From assembly GCF_024449025.1 (NCBI RefSeq), contig NZ_JAHLKM010000025.1, positions 1-35,777 of the forward strand: a stretch of 35,777 bases of DNA, in the 5' to 3' direction. Made by a program: the position numbers and the translations under genes. Positions 14,523 through 21,807 of the stretch are shown in pieces. Origin of the DNA: Natronomonas aquatica (GTDB lineage Archaea > Halobacteriota > Halobacteria > Halobacteriales > Haloarculaceae). The stretch's first letter is position 1; each line of letters opens with the position of its first letter. Under the pieces are notes generated by a model. That model was not told where the DNA came from, did no database searches, and was given only the letters and a program-made list of their open reading frames with translations.

Positions 14523-15259
14523 ACCTTCCCGTCCCAGTCGATCCAGTTTTGCTCCCAGCCCTTCCGGCGCTCGGCGGCCCGGCGGGCGTGTTCGCGGTCC
14601 TCCCGTCGGGTCCGGTTCCGCTCGACGGTGTCGGCCTGCTCGCCCTCGACGAGCATCGGGTGGAAGGCGACGGTCCCGTACTCGGCGACCCGCTCGCCGC
14701 CCTCGATGGCGACGAGCTCCTGTCCGCCGCCGCCGAGCGGCATGACGAGCCGGCCTCCCGCGGCCAGCTGTTCGAGGAGCGCCCGCGGCGGCTCGACGGC
14801 CGCCGCCTCCAGTAGAATCCGGTCGTATGGGGCGTACTCGGCCAGCCCGCGGGCGCCGTCCCGGCGGTCGACGAGGACGCCCGGATACCCAGCGGTCGAG
14901 AGGTTCGAGCGGGCCTCATAGACCAGTCGCCGAGTGATGTCGATCGCGTGGACGTTGGCTTCCTCGGTGAGTTCCGCCAGTACCGCCGCGGTGTAGCCGA
15001 CGCCCGCCCCGACGACGAGAACGGTATCGTCGGGCTCGGGCGCGAGCGCCTCGAGCAGCCGGCCGGCCGCGCTCGGCGAGAGCACGCGGGTGCCCAGCCG
15101 CTCGAACGATCGGTCGGCGTAGGCGACGGACTCGTCTTCGACGAACGGCTCTCGCGGTACCGACCGCATCGCCGCGCTGACCTGCTCTGAGCTGACGACG
15201 GCCTTGGCCTCGTGTTCGAGGCTGTCGACCATGTCGTCGCGAAGCACCGCGGGGTCCAT
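14519..15259 (-). CDS. pimT2: Protein-L-isoaspartate O-methyltransferase-like protein, divergent paralogue
   Basis: About 246 residues of the PCMT family, SAM-dependent enzymes that start repair of isoaspartyl damage in proteins. The SAM-binding motif I is VLVVGAGVGYTAAVLAEL, with later family blocks VHAIDITRRLVYEARSNL and LLEQLAAGGRLVMPLGG. The usual PxGxxQTISxP substrate-site motif is altered here to LGTRVLSPSAAGRLLEAL, whereas its paralogue at 19308-20012 keeps it, so the activity may differ. The C-terminus has a charged tail ending WIDWDGKV. The start at 15259 (MDPAVLRDDMVDS) follows the family; upstream codons in the same frame are Arg-rich and unlikely. In other haloarchaea two such genes are normally neighbours. 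Here they are about 4 kb apart. It is the first chromosomal gene beyond the island. Confidence 0.8.
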   Translation of the reverse strand: MDPAVLRDDMVDSLEHEAKAVVSSEQVSAAMRSVPREPFVEDESVAYADRSFERLGTRVLSPSAAGRLLEALAPEPDDTVLVVGAGVGYTAAVLAELTEEANVHAIDITRRLVYEARSNLSTAGYPGVLVDRRDGARGLAEYAPYDRILLEAAAVEPPRALLEQLAAGGRLVMPLGGGGQELVAIEGGERVAEYGTVAFHPMLVEGEQADTVERNRTRREDREHARRAAERRKGWEQNWIDWDGKV

Positions 15260-15538
15260 ATTTCCGACTCCGTGCCGGAGCCTATTCAATCGAGCGCAAA
15301 GAGAGCGTAGTTCTCGTGTGGGTCGTTTAGCTCCGTTTCTGTGTCCGGATTCGATCGTGTCTGTCGCTATTGTATCTGCCCTGTCGAGTAGCAACCTCTA
15401 AGCAACGGTAAGGCGACACTGATTTTGAAACCACACGGCTCGACCGCTGATGAACCGACTTACATTCGGCTTGCATACTAAGTCGCCGCTATTCAACGGA
15501 GCATCAAAAAGAGGATAGAAGGGATAGACTGCTACGGT
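15260..15538. other. Intergenic stretch, no gene seen
   Basis: The GC content falls sharply around 15400. No gene, RNA or clear terminator is visible. It marks the left edge of the insert between the two methyltransferase genes. Confidence 0.4.
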
Positions 15539-16279
15539 TCACTGAACCCCTATCTGCTTTTGTGATTCGGACTCGGTCTTCGGAAGGGTGATTTCGACTA
15601 CTCCGTTGTCCCAGCTTGCGGACGCGTCGTCCACGTTACACTCAGCGGGCAATTGAATCTGTCTTTGCATGACTTTTCCACGCTCAGACATAACTGGGGC
15701 CCCCTGCTGGTCTTCTTCGTGGCTGCTGATACGCTCAGCAGACAGCGAAATAGTGCTATCATTCGCTCGAACGTCGATCGAGTCACTGTCCACTCCGGGC
15801 AAATCGGCCAAAATCAACACCTCATTGGGACGTTCTATCACGTCAACCGCCGGAGAGTATTGCTGCTGTGATAGCGTCCGTGCCTGCTGCTGTTCGAACG
15901 CAGAGAGTTGTGGTGATGTCGCCTGTTGACTGAACGACGGGGACGCCTGTTGGCTCTGTGCTTGAGACGTTTGCTGTTGTGGTTGTAGTTGCTCGGCTTG
16001 CTGTGTTTGCGCTGGCTGAGCCTGTTGACCAGCTTGTTGCTGTGCCTGTACTCGGCCGGCCTGTCGTGATTGGGCCTGTTGAGCCTGTTGTGCCTGTGTT
16101 TCCGTCAGGGGCTGGCCTGAGAGTGCAGCTTGGTACCCTGATTGGGTAACGCCTATTGATTCCACAGCCGCCTTCGCTGCCTGTGCAGCGATATTCGACA
16201 CGAGAGCCGTCAGTTCCTCTTGACTCTGCGAAGCGACTCCTTCGTTGCGGGCCGTTGAAGTCGTGCCATACTCTAACAT
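15539..16279 (-). CDS. Hsp20/alpha-crystallin protein with Gln-rich N-terminal region
   Basis: About 246 residues. The C-terminal 90 are an alpha-crystallin domain: PAVDVIERPNEVLILADLPGVDSDSIDVRANDSTISLSAER, then QLPAECNVDDASASWDNGVVEITLPKTES, as in small heat-shock chaperones that hold unfolded proteins. Residues of about 12-55 are Ala/Ser-rich and helical. Residues 55-150 are extraordinarily rich in Gln and Ala (runs such as QAQQAQQAQ, QQAGQQAQPAQTQQ), a low-complexity, prion-like linker unusual in haloarchaea, whose proteins favour Asp and Glu. I chose the Met at 16279 (MLEYGTTST). The 13 upstream codons (MIIHSIVIQRLVA) look non-coding. It is the first gene of the insert and reads alone. 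Confidence 0.8.
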   Translation of the reverse strand: MLEYGTTSTARNEGVASQSQEELTALVSNIAAQAAKAAVESIGVTQSGYQAALSGQPLTETQAQQAQQAQSRQAGRVQAQQQAGQQAQPAQTQQAEQLQPQQQTSQAQSQQASPSFSQQATSPQLSAFEQQQARTLSQQQYSPAVDVIERPNEVLILADLPGVDSDSIDVRANDSTISLSAERISSHEEDQQGAPVMSERGKVMQRQIQLPAECNVDDASASWDNGVVEITLPKTESESQKQIGVQ

Positions 16280-16553
16280 GGCAACTAGTCGTTGGATTAC
16301 TATTGAATGAATTATCACCCTCGTGTGCCAACCGAATTAAGTCAACTGCCCCGCGAAAAAGCGGTGCTCGCGTCCGCAGACAGAATTTGCGTATGCGTAT
16401 GTTGTAGAGTATGGGATTAGCGTATGGTGCACTGAGTACGAGATTGCTGCACTGGATGTCGGGTATCTCGTCCACTACCGCTGGGCAAAACCAATTACAA
16501 CCGCGAACAACGCACCCATTCGAGCGAAGTGCTATACGCAGCGGTAGCTGTTA

Positions 16554-16683
16554 GAAACGACGTACAAGACTGTCAAGCGAACGCAGGACCGCCCTGCGTT
16601 CGCGATTCTGGTACCGCCAGTTCCGTGAGATCGTTCTTCTGTTCGCTCTCGGCAATCTCAATAAACTCACCAAAACGCTATGA
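16554..16683 (+). pseudogene. C-terminal remnant of a haloarchaeal IS transposase (IS5/IS4-like)
   Basis: ETTYKTVKRTQ in one frame is followed, after a frameshift near 16587, by ALRSRFWYRQFREIVLLFALGNLNKL. This answers the usual end of haloarchaeal ISH transposases, which read roughly ...VKRTLG..VRARTWYREFREIVL...YNIK. The remainder of the element is not recognisable. A relic here shows that the interval between the methyltransferase genes has received mobile DNA. Confidence 0.6.
16577..16603. repeat. Perfect 11-bp palindrome
   Basis: GCGAACGCAGG (16577-16587) and CCTGCGTTCGC (16593-16603) are exact inverses with a 5-base loop. It lies at the frameshift of the transposase remnant, so it may be the scar of a palindromic duplication and not a functional site. 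Confidence 0.5.
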
Positions 16684-16771
16684 TCCGACTCACCTCCTGC
16701 ATTTTCAATAGAGCACTCAGCAGCTGAGTAGAGCAGAAAGATCTATTTTCAATCTCTGTGTGTCGCCCCGG

Positions 16772-16975
16772 ATGGTTATGTTTGATATCTCACGCCGACG
16801 GTTCGTGACACTGACAGGTGGCACCGTTCTCGTCGCTCTAGCTGGGTGTTCTGGCCTCGGAGATAGCGACGACGACGATTCGATAGACGGTGGTTCGATG
16901 GATGATGGGTCGATGGACGATAGGTCGATGGACGATAGGTCGATGGACAACGAAACGATGGACGATGATGGATAA
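16772..16975 (+). CDS. Short Tat lipoprotein with GSMDD tandem repeats
   Basis: A 67-residue protein: MVMFDISRRRFVTLTGG is a Tat signal, ALAGC the lipobox, and the mature part only about 40 residues long, nearly all Gly, Ser, Met and Asp. Five 15-base units (16892-16966) encode GSMDD-type repeats with drift. The Met-Asp repeats could bind metal ions such as copper or calcium, or act as an acidic surface tether; this is speculation. A TATA-like CTATTTTC at about 16743 sits right for a leaderless start at 16772. It lies just upstream of the molybdoenzyme gene on the same strand. Confidence 0.65.
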   Translation: MVMFDISRRRFVTLTGGTVLVALAGCSGLGDSDDDDSIDGGSMDDGSMDDRSMDDRSMDNETMDDDG

Positions 16976-17132
16976 TAACCAATATCTGACAGGAAACGAT
17001 TCGGCCGATATCCACAACGTTCGCCGATGGCGGGTGTATCTATCGGCCGTATCCGACAGCGCATTCCTCCGAGAGCAGACGACTGAAATCACCGAACTGG
17101 GACGAAATCTAGACGGAATTCGCAAAACATCC

Positions 17133-17140
17133 TTTAAATA
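17133..17140 (+). promoter_or_regulatory. TATA box of the molybdoenzyme gene
   Basis: TTTAAATA lies about 25 bases before the ATG at 17159, favouring that codon as a leaderless start over the one at 17150. Confidence 0.5.
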
Positions 17141-17158
17141 TCGGACCGGATGACGAGT

Positions 17159-18646
17159 ATGAACAAGTACCTCCGGGATCTGGAATCCCTTTCGTTCAGC
17201 GACCTCCTGTTCGCCGTCCTCGCTGGAGTCACGGGCGTCGCGGGATCGTACGCTGCCGCGGGGTACACCCCACGGTTCATCGTCGCTCCGATAGACGCCA
17301 CAGTCGTCCGCCTGACGCCCGGAAGCGTCGTCACCTTCGTGATTCAGAACGTCGGTGAAGCGGGGCATCTCCTGCACATCGCGCTCTCGTTTGTCGTCGC
17401 GATCGGATTGCTCGCGTTGACAGCGATTCTAGGACTTTACATCGGTCAGCGATTCGACCGCCCGGTGGTCGGTATCGGTCTGGCGGGCGTCCTCGCGTGG
17501 GGCCTTACCAGTTCGATTACGGCACAGCCATCACTCGCGGTGGGTACTGCTGTCCCCGTCACGCTGTGGACTGCTATCGGATCTACGTCGCTTTTCTCCC
17601 CTGCCCACGATCCGTCCCGCCGCCGGGTGCTCGCCTCGAGCGCAGGCGCCCTCGCATTCATCGGTGCGTCTTTTGGCTTCGGGCAGTTGTTGCGGGACAC
17701 CGAAACCGACAACAGCGGTACAGCGGAAATGGACGATGAAGTCGCCACGCTCATGCAGGACGCCGAGGCGAAGTCACTCGGTATCGAGGGTGACATTCCA
17801 GGCCTCGTGAGTTCGTTTGAGGAGTTCTACAACGTCGACATCGCGGAGTTCGATCCGGAACTGTCCCCCGAGGACTGGTCGCTGACGATCACCGGGGAAG
17901 TCGGGGCGGACGTTACGGTCACGTTCGATGAACTGACCGACATGCCGACCGAGCGTCGTTTCGTAACCCTCCGGTGTGTCGGCGAGGATCTCAACGGACA
18001 GAAACTGGACACCGCCGTTTGGACGGGGACGCCGATCAAGCCGCTGCTCGAGGAAGCTGATCCCGGGGGCGAGTGTGGCTGTGCGATGCTTCGGGCAGCG
18101 GACGATTACTTTGTCCAGTTCCCGATCGAAGCACTCGAGGATGGCTTCCTTGCCTGGGGGATGAACGGTCAGTCACTCCCACAGTCTCACGGCCATCCCG
18201 TTCGCGTATTGATCCCCGGTCACTGGGGCGAGACGAACGTCAAGTGGCTCTCCGAGATCGAGTTACTCGACGAGGAGATGGATGGGTACTGGGAACAGCG
18301 CGGGTGGCACGGAACCGGCCCGGTGAACACCGTGGCCAAACTCTGGAGTACCACCACACTCGAAGACGGAAGCGTCGAGATAGCCGGCCACGCCTACGCC
18401 GGGACACGTGGCGTCGAACGCGTCGAGGTTTCGATCGACGGCGGCGAAACCTGGCGGAACGCGGAGCTATCGGAGCCGCTACCCGGGGACGATGTGTGGC
18501 GACAGTGGCGCTACGAGTTCGAACCTGACGGGAGCCATGACGTCGTCGTGCGGGCGACCGACGGAACAGGAACCGTCCAGCCGGAAGACCGGTCGGACTC
18601 GTTCCCGAGCGGGGCCACCGGCTGGGTACGAAAGACGGTCAACTGA
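17159..18646 (+). CDS. Membrane-anchored molybdopterin oxidoreductase, sulfite oxidase family
   Basis: About 495 residues. The first 170 carry four or so hydrophobic segments (around LLFAVLAGVTGVAGSYAAAGY, LLHIALSFVVAIGLLALTAILGLYIG, VGIGLAGVLAWGLTSSI, and after SRRR, VLASSAGALAFIGASFGFGQLL). The rest is a sulfite-oxidase-type domain: WSLTITGEVGADVTVTFDELTDMP, the cofactor Cys in LRCVGEDLNG (about residue 271), and HGHPVRVLIPGHWGETNVKWLSEIEL. A C-terminal Ig-like dimerisation domain contains AGTRGVERVEVSIDGGETW. The enzyme probably faces outside and oxidises or reduces a small sulfur or nitrogen oxyanion; the substrate cannot be read from sequence. A regulator and a small membrane protein follow in the same direction. 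Confidence 0.85.
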   Translation: MNKYLRDLESLSFSDLLFAVLAGVTGVAGSYAAAGYTPRFIVAPIDATVVRLTPGSVVTFVIQNVGEAGHLLHIALSFVVAIGLLALTAILGLYIGQRFDRPVVGIGLAGVLAWGLTSSITAQPSLAVGTAVPVTLWTAIGSTSLFSPAHDPSRRRVLASSAGALAFIGASFGFGQLLRDTETDNSGTAEMDDEVATLMQDAEAKSLGIEGDIPGLVSSFEEFYNVDIAEFDPELSPEDWSLTITGEVGADVTVTFDELTDMPTERRFVTLRCVGEDLNGQKLDTAVWTGTPIKPLLEEADPGGECGCAMLRAADDYFVQFPIEALEDGFLAWGMNGQSLPQSHGHPVRVLIPGHWGETNVKWLSEIELLDEEMDGYWEQRGWHGTGPVNTVAKLWSTTTLEDGSVEIAGHAYAGTRGVERVEVSIDGGETWRNAELSEPLPGDDVWRQWRYEFEPDGSHDVVVRATDGTGTVQPEDRSDSFPSGATGWVRKTVN

Positions 18647-18689
18647 TGATCACCGAATTGATAATCGTAGGATACGTCGTCAGGGACGG

Positions 18690-18962
18690 ATGGAAAAGGC
18701 ACTCTGGTATCTTCTCGTCGGAACTCGTGGCGGCGAGAACCGTGCGCGGATCATCGCCGCACTTGACGAGCGGCCCCGGAACGCCAATCGACTTGCAGAG
18801 TGCCTCGACGTCGATTACAACACCGTGAGACACCACCTTGATATGTTACAGGAACACGACGTGATCGAATCCGGCGGCGAGGAATACGGCAAGCTGTATT
18901 TCCTGACCGATCGCTTCGAACAGCATCGAGAGACGTTCGAGACCGTTCTGGAGGCGATGTGA
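18690..18962 (+). CDS. ArsR-like winged-helix regulator
   Basis: A 90-residue winged-helix protein: MEKALWYLLVGTRGGENRARIIAALDERPRNANRLAECLDVDYNTVRHHLDMLQEHDVI, then wing EYGKLYFLTDRFEQH. The NANRLAECLDVDYNTVRHHLDML text is a textbook ArsR/MarR-like HTH. I chose the ATG at 18690; an upstream in-frame extension to 18408 lies within the molybdoenzyme gene and is unlikely. It directly abuts the next gene (stop at 18962, next ATG at 18963), an arrangement common in haloarchaea for this regulator plus small membrane protein pair. Confidence 0.8.
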   Translation: MEKALWYLLVGTRGGENRARIIAALDERPRNANRLAECLDVDYNTVRHHLDMLQEHDVIESGGEEYGKLYFLTDRFEQHRETFETVLEAM

Positions 18963-19265
18963 ATGGCCGGGTCGATGGGAACTTGGATACTGGTCGCGAC
19001 CGCCTTCTCGGTCGTGAACGTGCTCTTCTTGATGATCTTAACGGTCATCTGGGTGCGCAACTACCGAACGTTCGGATCGGGGATGACCGCAGGGCTGGCC
19101 GTGTTCGGTAGTACGATGATCTTAGAGAATTTCGTGGCTGTCTATTTCTTTTTCAGTAGCGGGATGCTCTATGTGGATTCTCCGGGTGTCCAACAGTCGG
19201 TAGCAACCCTTCGTGCTCTGCAGACGATCGCGTTAGCGTTCCTGACCTACGTCACCGCAAAGTAA
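18963..19265 (+). CDS. Small three-helix membrane protein
   Basis: 100 residues with three hydrophobic segments: WILVATAFSVVNVLFLMILTVIWV, GMTAGLAVFGSTMILENFVAVYFFF and ALQTIALAFLTYVTA. It follows the ArsR-like gene without a gap. Similar pairs (winged-helix protein plus a three-helix membrane protein of about 100 residues) are frequent in haloarchaea. I believe the family is annotated DUF7521, but function is unknown. It may sense or transport something for the regulator. Confidence 0.7.
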   Translation: MAGSMGTWILVATAFSVVNVLFLMILTVIWVRNYRTFGSGMTAGLAVFGSTMILENFVAVYFFFSSGMLYVDSPGVQQSVATLRALQTIALAFLTYVTAK

Positions 19266-19307
19266 GCTGTTTTGGGTGGCGATTCGATAGCAGAAACCCT
19301 CTCAGCG

Positions 19308-20012
19308 TTATTCACCCTGCATCGTGACGAACCGGACGGCCCCGTGGCGTTCCCGGTCGAGCCCATCGTCGGCCTTCTCGGCACGGACGAGCGTCTGCCG
19401 GCCCGTCCCGACCGGGGCGACGAGGCGCCCCCCGACCCGGAGCTGTTCGACGACCGGATCCGGGAGGTCGGGGGCCGCACAGGTGAGGTAGGCCGCGTCG
19501 TAAGGCGCGTTTTCGGCCCACCCCTCGGCGCCGTCGCCGACCCGGACGTGGACGCCGCCGTAGCCGAGACGTTCGAGCCGCTCGCGGGCCTCGGCGGCCA
19601 GCGACTCGACGTACTCGACGCTGTAGACGTTTCCGGCGCCGACGATCTCTGCTGTCACGGCGGCGTGATAGCCACAGCCGGTCCCGACTTCCAGCACCGA
19701 ATCGCCCGCCTCGAGTTCGAGGTGGTCACAGATGATCCCGACCATGTGTGGCGCCGAGATCGTCTGGCCGGCCCCGATGGGGAGCGGCCGGTCGGCGTAG
19801 GCTGTCTCGCGACGCGATTCGGGGACGAACTCGTGTCGCGGGACGGCACGCAGGGCCTCGATCGTTTCCTCGCGTTCGATCCGGCCGGCCCCGAGGAGCG
19901 AATCGACCATCCGGTCGCGGGCCGCCCCGAAGTCCGCCTCGGTCCCGTCCCTGTTCCGGTTCCCGTTCCCGTTCCCGTTTCCGTTCTCGGAGTCGCGTCC
20001 GAAAAGCGTCAT
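19308..20012 (-). CDS. pimT1: Protein-L-isoaspartate O-methyltransferase
   Basis: About 234 residues of the PCMT family. The canonical blocks are present: RHEFVPESRRETAYADRPLPIGAGQTISAPHMVGIICDHL, motif I VLEVGTGCGYHAAVTAEI, VYSVEYVESLAAEARERL, and VEQLRVGGRLVAPVG. It methylates isoaspartyl residues using SAM, beginning repair of deamidated Asn and isomerised Asp. The N-terminus (MTLFGRDSE) carries a striking Asn-Gly repeat, residues 10-18, encoded by a CCCGTT-like microsatellite at about 19945-19985. Start at 20012; longer frames run into the upstream gene. Ten bases separate it from the HVO_0476-type gene, so the two are an operon. A paralogue lies at 14519-15259, beyond the inserted segment. 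Confidence 0.9.
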   Translation of the reverse strand: MTLFGRDSENGNGNGNGNRNRDGTEADFGAARDRMVDSLLGAGRIEREETIEALRAVPRHEFVPESRRETAYADRPLPIGAGQTISAPHMVGIICDHLELEAGDSVLEVGTGCGYHAAVTAEIVGAGNVYSVEYVESLAAEARERLERLGYGGVHVRVGDGAEGWAENAPYDAAYLTCAAPDLPDPVVEQLRVGGRLVAPVGTGRQTLVRAEKADDGLDRERHGAVRFVTMQGE

Positions 20013-20022
20013 CGCGCTACCA

Positions 20023-20673
20023 TTACCAGCCCGACCACGCCCGCGTCTGTGCGTCCTGATCGCGCGCGTAGAGTCGTTTGATGTCCTTTGCCAGGACCGC
20101 ATCGCCGGCGAAGTCGTACCCCTCGCGTTCGTACCCCGTCGCGTCATCCCGGACGAGGATCCGTTCGACTTCGAACTCCTCGCCGCCGTACTCGTGGGTC
20201 CGGCCGACGACGAACTCCTCGTCGCCGGGGACCTGAATGCGGACGCTCCGGGTCTCGTCGTGGTAGCCGTCCTTCGGGTGCAGCGTCAGGTTCACCGAGA
20301 CGTTCCCGACCGCCCGGGTCCAGAGCGTCTTGACGTCGCTGGCCTCGGCCTCGTCGACGCGGGCGCCGTCGACCGACTCAAGCGAGGTGATCCGCGCCGT
20401 CAGGATGGCCTCGTCGGTCTCGACGAGGAACTCGTCGCCGGCTTCGAGCGTCTCCTCGGGCGGGATCTCGACGCGTGCCTCGGTCGATTCGTCGTCCTGT
20501 GAGACGATGACCCGCCGGTCGACCGTCGACTGTTCGTCGATGGTCGTCTTGTGGACGTGGCCGCACTCGCCACACTGGACGGTCGCCTGCCCCCCGCGGT
20601 TGAGTATTTCGTGGGCCGTCTCCGCGGCCGGCGAACAGGACGGACAGCGAACCGCGACGCGCTGGTGACTCAT
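20023..20673 (-). CDS. HVO_0476-family zinc finger protein
   Basis: 216 residues. The N-terminus has two Cys pairs typical of a zinc ribbon: CPSC near residue 10 and CGECGH near residue 36. The rest is acidic and strand-rich, with ETLEAGDEFLVETDEAILTARITSLE, DVKTLWTRAVGNVSVNLTLHP and RTHEYGGEEFEVERILV, and it ends QTRAWSGW. In haloarchaea a gene of this kind usually lies by the isoaspartyl methyltransferase genes. Its role is unknown; involvement in translation or protein quality control is a guess from context. It starts the operon with the methyltransferase, divergent from the flavoprotein gene. Confidence 0.85.
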   Translation of the reverse strand: MSHQRVAVRCPSCSPAAETAHEILNRGGQATVQCGECGHVHKTTIDEQSTVDRRVIVSQDDESTEARVEIPPEETLEAGDEFLVETDEAILTARITSLESVDGARVDEAEASDVKTLWTRAVGNVSVNLTLHPKDGYHDETRSVRIQVPGDEEFVVGRTHEYGGEEFEVERILVRDDATGYEREGYDFAGDAVLAKDIKRLYARDQDAQTRAWSGW

Positions 20674-20767
20674 TACCGCCGAATTGGCCGTCCGGACGTA
20701 TAACAGTTCTCGGTGATCCGATCAGTTTTATGCGCCGCCGAACCCCCGATGAAGATACGGCGATAGT

Positions 20768-21541
20768 ATGACCACGACACCAGCGGAGGACTCCACGACC
20801 GACTCGGCGTCGCTCGACGACTACGATGTCGTCATCGTCGGCGGCGGCGTCGCCGGGCTCTCGGCGGCCATCTTCACCGCGCGCCACGGACTAGACACGC
20901 TCGTCGTCGATTCGGGGGAGTCGATCCTCCGACGGAACGCCCACCTGGAGAACTTCCCGGGATTCCCGGCGGGGGTCAATCCCCGCCAGTTCCTCGATTT
21001 GCTCGACGAACAGGCCGACAGAGCCGGTACACACCGCCTCGAGGCGACCGTCACCCGCGTCGAACGGGTCGAAGACGGCTTCGCCGTCGGTACGGCTGAC
21101 GGGGACCGGATTCGGACCACCTACGCTGTCGCGGCGACGAAAAACGAGGTCGGCTATCTCGAGGATCTCGACGGCGTCGGCGTCATCGACCGCGGGAAGA
21201 CGTTCCTCGACACCGACGAACGCGGCCGTACCGGTGTCGACGGGCTGTACGCTGCGGGACGGCTCGCCGAAAAGCCCCATCAGGCGGTCGTCTGTGCGGG
21301 TCACGGGGCGGAGGTCTCGATCACGCTCCTGGAGGACGACGATCGCTCCTTCTATCACGACTGGGTCGCCCCCGAGGGCTACTTCACCGATCGCGGGCGT
21401 GATCTCCCGCCCGGGTGTGAGGAGATCGACGAGCCCGAGCGTGCCGAACGGGAGGCCACCTCGCTCGGCGTGATGCGCGAGCGCTTCGCCGAGACTCACC
21501 CCGACGAGCAGGTCACCCACCCGAGCCTCCGAGAAGACTGA
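20768..21541 (+). CDS. Thioredoxin-reductase-like FAD-dependent oxidoreductase
   Basis: 257 residues with the FAD-binding fold of the thioredoxin reductase family: VVIVGGGVAGLSAAIFTARHG near residue 20, ENFPGFPAGVNPRQFLDLLDEQA, and a second FAD contact TGVDGLYAAGRLAEKPHQAVVCAGHGAEVSI near 155-185. There is no CxxC redox centre, so it is not a genuine thioredoxin reductase. A complete separate NAD(P)-binding domain is also missing, giving a shorter protein than the 310 or so usual residues. The C-terminal 60 residues are acidic and extra to the family. It stands alone, divergent from the zinc-finger gene. Confidence 0.8.
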   Translation: MTTTPAEDSTTDSASLDDYDVVIVGGGVAGLSAAIFTARHGLDTLVVDSGESILRRNAHLENFPGFPAGVNPRQFLDLLDEQADRAGTHRLEATVTRVERVEDGFAVGTADGDRIRTTYAVAATKNEVGYLEDLDGVGVIDRGKTFLDTDERGRTGVDGLYAAGRLAEKPHQAVVCAGHGAEVSITLLEDDDRSFYHDWVAPEGYFTDRGRDLPPGCEEIDEPERAEREATSLGVMRERFAETHPDEQVTHPSLRED

Positions 21542-21807
21542 CATCTTTCACACGGCAAAAGTCGTCAGGTACCCCCACTGGGCCCGCCTGAACGGCGGTT
21601 TCGAGAACTTGCCCGGGACACCCGAAGCGTCCCAGCTGGCGATCTCAGTGGATCTATCACAGAAAACTCAATCATAGACCTAACGGACGAATAGTATGGG
21701 GCAGGAGACACTAACAGCTTATCGTAGTTGTACGCCCGTCGTTGATACACTCGACCTACCGACCCCAAGCCGGTCTTCGAACCCTCCCTCGCCTGATCCG
21801 GCGGCCG
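21542..21807. other. Intergenic stretch, no feature seen
   Basis: About 265 bases between two convergent genes. I find no gene, RNA or clear terminator. Confidence 0.4.

Larger units (their letters stand above)
16280..16771. other. Gene-poor stretch containing a transposase relic
   Basis: Apart from the transposase remnant at 16554-16683 and its internal palindrome, I see no functional gene in these 490 bases. Composition is AT-rich compared with the flanking chromosome. Confidence 0.5.

Noticed and set aside
18408-18689. Upstream extension of the ArsR-like gene
   Set aside because: The extension lies within the molybdoenzyme gene and is Arg/Ser-rich.
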